From: Clostridia bacterium
GTDB taxonomy: Bacteria; Bacillota; Thermoanaerobacteria; Thermoanaerobacterales; Thermoanaerobacteraceae
Length of the DNA stretch: 64,000 nt
Direction: 5' to 3'
Assembly (NCBI GenBank): GCA_012840485.1
Contig: DULG01000047.1
Span: forward strand, 1 to 64,000
Numbering within the stretch: the first letter of the stretch is position 1; each line of letters opens with the position of its first letter. The notes below the pieces were generated by a model, which was not told where the DNA came from, did not search any database, and saw only the letters and a program-made list of their open reading frames with translations. A program made the position numbers and the translations under genes. Positions 60,356-64,000 of this stretch are shown here, in pieces.

Positions 60356-60820
60356 TCAAGAGTTTATTTGCAACGTTGTTTTAATATCTGTTACTAATTT
60401 TACGAAATTGTTGTATTTTTTCAATATACCGTATACTGTTATAGGCCTGCCTAAAAAAATAATTCCTAAGCGCCTTGAAGTAACTCCCCCAATTTTAGTA
60501 GTAAGTCCTATTGTCGGCAGCGCATCTACGATCATGATATTTTTTTCTGAAATTCCATACAAGGATAAAAAACTGTAAATAGCTTTTGTCACTATTTGTC
60601 GCCCATTTCTCGCTCCTACAATATAGACTTCATTCCCAAATTCATCCTTCCCCATATAAAAAAGAGTGCCAATTTCATCGTTGGAAGTCTTATCATAATG
60701 GGGAAGAGACACAATCTCTTCATAAGTAGGCACTCTGTTAATAGGTAAAAGCCCTATGTGTATAGAAGCAGCTACAACAGAAGAGTGAGCGCTGCCATAA
60801 CACATGTAAACTACGATCAT
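60356..60820 (-). CDS. DUF3189 family protein
   Basis: MIVVYMCYGSAHSSVVAASIHIGLLPINRVPTYEEIVSLPHYDKT. Confidence 0.8.
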   Translation of the reverse strand: MIVVYMCYGSAHSSVVAASIHIGLLPINRVPTYEEIVSLPHYDKTSNDEIGTLFYMGKDEFGNEVYIVGARNGRQIVTKAIYSFLSLYGISEKNIMIVDALPTIGLTTKIGGVTSRRLGIIFLGRPITVYGILKKYNNFVKLVTDIKTTLQINS

Positions 60821-60829
60821 ATCACCACC

Positions 60830-61270
60830 TCATAATACTTTTTTATACTTCTGAATAAATTTTTTAATGTTTTGATGTCTCAAATAATAATATTTGTATA
60901 ATAACTCATCTGTCATCTTCTTAAAAATTTTATTTTCCCTTAACCTTATCAAAAACTTTAAAAACTTTACATCGTAATGTGATGTGTCAATAAAAATGAT
61001 ATCTTCCTCAATTTTAAAAACCTTCATCAAGTCCTGTAAAGTTTTTTTTATATTTTCACTAAAATTTTTCATTCCTATTATAAATACTTCATTCTGATCC
61101 TCATCTTTTCCAATAAATTTTATTTGTCCATAATCAATCTGAAAAAGATATGGGATATTAAAAAATTCTTCTTTTTCAATTTGACCTTTATTGTTAACAT
61201 GGAGATAAGCACAAATAGGAGAAGAAAAACATCCACAATAGCTATAATAAATTACTTTCATAAATATCAC
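60830..61270 (-). CDS. DUF3189-like family protein (divergent paralogue)
   Basis: VIYYSYCGCFSSPICAYLHVNNKG...GKDEDQNEVFIIGMKN parallels GKDEFGNEVYIVGARN in the neighbouring gene. Confidence 0.7.
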   Translation of the reverse strand: MIFMKVIYYSYCGCFSSPICAYLHVNNKGQIEKEEFFNIPYLFQIDYGQIKFIGKDEDQNEVFIIGMKNFSENIKKTLQDLMKVFKIEEDIIFIDTSHYDVKFLKFLIRLRENKIFKKMTDELLYKYYYLRHQNIKKFIQKYKKVL

Positions 61271-61474
61271 CTAATACTGTTTAACTAAAATAAAGACACC
61301 ATTTTCAAGGTCATGGGCAGCAGCTTTAAAAATTCGACTTAAATACATAGAAAGTTTTTGCTGCTCTTCTTCATTTTCTACGTAAATGATAGGGGCTGTA
61401 CCACTTGACACATTGTCTTTTGCTTTTTTTAAAGCTACTATAGCTATTATAAAACCCGTTACATGCACTTCCAT
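61271..61474 (-). CDS. Capping complex subunit for YIEGIA
   Basis: 67 aa immediately downstream of YIEGIA gene; TGFIIAIVALKKAKDNVSSGTAPIIYVENEEE. Confidence 0.7.
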   Translation of the reverse strand: MEVHVTGFIIAIVALKKAKDNVSSGTAPIIYVENEEEQQKLSMYLSRIFKAAAHDLENGVFILVKQY

Positions 61475-61483
61475 TTTATCACC

Positions 61484-62389
61484 TCAATTTACTGCTTTTC
61501 TTGCTCCCCTTGATTTGGAAGGATACTTTCTTACAGTTTCAATTGCAGGCACATTTTTTATTATTTCTACAAAAGCCTCTATATCTGGATTCATTGCCAC
61601 CATTACCACAATAATATCTCCATTTTTGCTATTGTTCATTGTCCGAGGAGCTAATTCAGGAGTATCTATGTTCATTTTTAAACCTAATTGATTGGCTGCC
61701 TCATGAAGGATAGCTTGTCTTATTCCTAAATTGTTTATGGAAATTAAACTATCCAATCCTTTCGGACGTATTATAACAGCCATTCCAAATTTCTCTATTA
61801 TTTCTCTTCCTTCTTTTAGACCTATATCTGCTAAAACCACATTCTCAACGCATAATAAAGGTCCTTTAAAAACAATCTTTGAAGGAAGAACTTCGGCAAT
61901 ATCCCTAATATAAGCGGTTTTCATTACATAACGAGACAAATAAATTGCTAGTCCTCCCATAATTGTACCTATTATAACACTTTTAGAAAGATAAACTGCC
62001 AAAGAAGTAAGAGCAGCTACTGCCATAGCAATATAGTTTCTTGCTTCAAAAATTTTAGCTATATTTTCTATATACGCTGCTCCTCTTGGAATTAATTCTG
62101 TTGCTTCCATTTTTTCTAAGCTTGCTCTCTCTATTTCCCTTACTCCTTTAAATTGTTGTGCTGCCAAAGCTAAAAAGGTGACAGCAGTGTACTGTTTTTC
62201 AATTAATGCAGGTACAGAAAAAGCTCCTAAAGCTGCTGAAATAACCCCTAAAGTCAGATGCGTCATATAACCTTGAGGATAAGTAGGATACTGCCTGTAA
62301 TCCACTCGCAAATATATAAAGCGGGCAATGGTCCCTAAAATAATCCCACAAGCCACAATATTGATATACAATTCATGACTTATGTTCAT
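61484..62389 (-). CDS. YIEGIA family membrane protein
   Basis: DYRQYPTYPQGYMTHLTLGVISAALGAFSVPALIEKQYTAVTFLALAAQQF. Confidence 0.8.
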   Translation of the reverse strand: MNISHELYINIVACGIILGTIARFIYLRVDYRQYPTYPQGYMTHLTLGVISAALGAFSVPALIEKQYTAVTFLALAAQQFKGVREIERASLEKMEATELIPRGAAYIENIAKIFEARNYIAMAVAALTSLAVYLSKSVIIGTIMGGLAIYLSRYVMKTAYIRDIAEVLPSKIVFKGPLLCVENVVLADIGLKEGREIIEKFGMAVIIRPKGLDSLISINNLGIRQAILHEAANQLGLKMNIDTPELAPRTMNNSKNGDIIVVMVAMNPDIEAFVEIIKNVPAIETVRKYPSKSRGARKAVN

Positions 62390-63540
62390 GGCTCATCTCC
62401 TTTTTTTCTCCTATACTTCCCCAAATAGCTTGCAAATTCTTTTCTCGTGGCTTTTGAAAACTTATGGTACATTTCTCTGCCACCCGTACTCAAAAACATG
62501 AAAGCTACTGCTGACACTACAACCACTCCGATTAAAATCCATATTCCTGTTGTTGCCGCTTTATTTTGTCCTGGCAGTGGCTTTTGAGTTTTTGTCAGCG
62601 TTCCTACTTGTTTTTGTTCATCTGTGCCATATAAAGCCTTTGTCAGAATATCTGCTATAAAAGATGCAGAAACTTCTGCCCTTCCTCTGGTATGAGAATA
62701 GGTACCAAACTCTAGTAACAAAGAATTTGGTGTCAAATCTTGATTAAAATCTCCCTGTCCAAAGAATATGTCTTTAATTATATTTGGATAGGTTTTATCT
62801 GCTATAGCCTTTATCCTGTATGCCAATTGTTGGTTTGCTTTTAAATTAGGATTATTTCGCCCTAAAACAATCCTAACTCCTGTAGCATTCTTACCTGCGA
62901 TTTTTCTAATATATTCTTCTAATGGAACAGCATCTCTGTGAACATCTAAGAGCAAATCTGGTTTAAATTCTTTTACAAGTTTTACTGCACCTGATCTTGA
63001 ACGGCTGTATGCCATGGCATCGTGGGGTAAATACAATGTTCTATCCACTTTGACTGTAACACCTTTAGCTTCTAAGGTCCTTTGCAAGGCAGCATCTACT
63101 TTGTATATACCGCCATGTCCATTTATGCTTGCAGCTCCATCTGACGGAAGATAGGACTCATCACTGTGGGTAGAATAAATTCCTATCCTTTTTTCGCCAG
63201 TATTCTCTGCTACCGCCATTGCTTGGGAAATTTCTTCAATGTTAACTTCAGGTAATGTTTCTTTTCGCAGGTACTTTGCAAAAGCAATTTTTTCACTTTT
63301 ATCAACCCTGAAAATTTCATAAAGCTTATTATCTCCTGATAAATATTTATCTCCTTTGTAAACCTCCATGCCTGTTCTAAAAAGTACTTTATTTGTCTTG
63401 GAATCGTAGACTGTATAGTAGTCGGGTTTAAAATCCGCTAATTTCTCTGCATAACTACTAAAGGAAAAAGATAAAAAGGTAATAGTCAACAAAAAGAGCA
63501 CTCCAAATTTGATTATTTTATTCCTTATCATCTTTATCAC
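62386..63540 (-). CDS. spoIIP: Stage II sporulation protein P
   Basis: IGIYSTHSDESYLPSDG...DVHRDAVP...LLLEFGTYSHTRGRAEVSA. Confidence 0.95.
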   Translation of the reverse strand: MIKMIRNKIIKFGVLFLLTITFLSFSFSSYAEKLADFKPDYYTVYDSKTNKVLFRTGMEVYKGDKYLSGDNKLYEIFRVDKSEKIAFAKYLRKETLPEVNIEEISQAMAVAENTGEKRIGIYSTHSDESYLPSDGAASINGHGGIYKVDAALQRTLEAKGVTVKVDRTLYLPHDAMAYSRSRSGAVKLVKEFKPDLLLDVHRDAVPLEEYIRKIAGKNATGVRIVLGRNNPNLKANQQLAYRIKAIADKTYPNIIKDIFFGQGDFNQDLTPNSLLLEFGTYSHTRGRAEVSASFIADILTKALYGTDEQKQVGTLTKTQKPLPGQNKAATTGIWILIGVVVVSAVAFMFLSTGGREMYHKFSKATRKEFASYLGKYRRKKGDEP

Positions 63541-64000
63541 CCTCTTTTTTATTTGTATCTATAAGGCTGCTTGCCATTCCTTCCTTAGGTTCAAGATACT
63601 TCTTCGAAGTACCACCTTGTATTTTTTCCCTTGTCTCTCCAATTATTTCGGACAAAAATACAGCAATTATCATTGATATGACTACTGAGTCAAAGAAACC
63701 AGCTCCCCCTATTGTAATAGCTCCCCTTGTACCTGTCAAATAATTAGAAATTGCTTGTATCACATTTGCCAATATTATCCCCATCACTCCTGCAATAAAA
63801 GCACTCCTTCTGGAACGGGAAAAAAGATAGGCAATTAAACCTCCAACAATTCCATAGATATAATTAGGCTCAATAATCATAGCTTCAGGTTCTGCAGGAA
63901 GTATCCTACCTGCTATAAAAACGGCAATCCCTGCTACGATCGATACTACAATTGAATTTATCCTTTCCCTCCCACTTTCTGCTCGCAAAAAAAGATACAA
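63518..64000 (-). CDS. Conserved membrane protein (possibly DUF1614-like), truncated by or starting near the window edge
   Basis: Polytopic; ITIGGAGFFDSVVISMIIAVFLSEIIG. Confidence 0.5.
   Translation of the reverse strand: MYLFLRAESGRERINSIVVSIVAGIAVFIAGRILPAEPEAMIIEPNYIYGIVGGLIAYLFSRSRRSAFIAGVMGIILANVIQAISNYLTGTRGAITIGGAGFFDSVVISMIIAVFLSEIIGETREKIQGGTSKKYLEPKEGMASSLIDTNKKEGDKDDKE

Noticed and set aside
1-64000. CRISPR array, prophage, integrative element or toxin-antitoxin/defence island
   Set aside because: No spaced direct repeats, integrase, phage structural genes or recognisable defence genes found by reading; the content is housekeeping and metabolic

Overview
The window is an AT-rich Gram-positive (Firmicutes) chromosome segment. 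Gene content and sequence style suggest a Thermoanaerobacter-like thermophilic anaerobe; this is an inference from protein families, not a database match. Nearly all genes lie on the minus strand. Main blocks, left to right: partial ROK regulator and a decayed intergenic region; BtpA-family protein plus a mannose-family PTS (IIABCD) with a LevR-type sigma-54 activator and a visible -24/-12 promoter; YjbQ and a trans-sulfuration PLP enzyme; a complete trp operon (trpEGDCFBA) with DAHP synthase and bcp downstream, led by a Trp T-box that appears to carry two tandem antiterminator/terminator modules; a ~9 kb operon combining an ECF transporter, mtnP, mtnA, a class II aldolase, a Zn-dehydrogenase, a GntR regulator and a C-S lyase-like enzyme, which looks like a DHAP-shunt type methylthioadenosine/5'-deoxyadenosine salvage locus; mtaD; ileS with an Ile T-box; a branched-chain amino acid ABC transporter with a CBS-ACT protein; the ylm/sepF/divIVA division cluster; tnaA-ridA; an isolated short structured transcription unit with a CtsR-box-like element and a 9-codon ORF; a nitrilase pseudogene; a glycosidase; glycerate kinase and CdaR; a 2-hydroxyacyl-CoA dehydratase-like protein plus an unusual dehydratase-activase fusion; tRNA-Pro(GGG); spoIVA-gpsA-plsY-der; and a sporulation-linked set of poorly characterised genes (DUF512, two DUF3189, YIEGIA and capping subunit, spoIIP). 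No CRISPR array, rRNA, prophage or intact IS element was seen.
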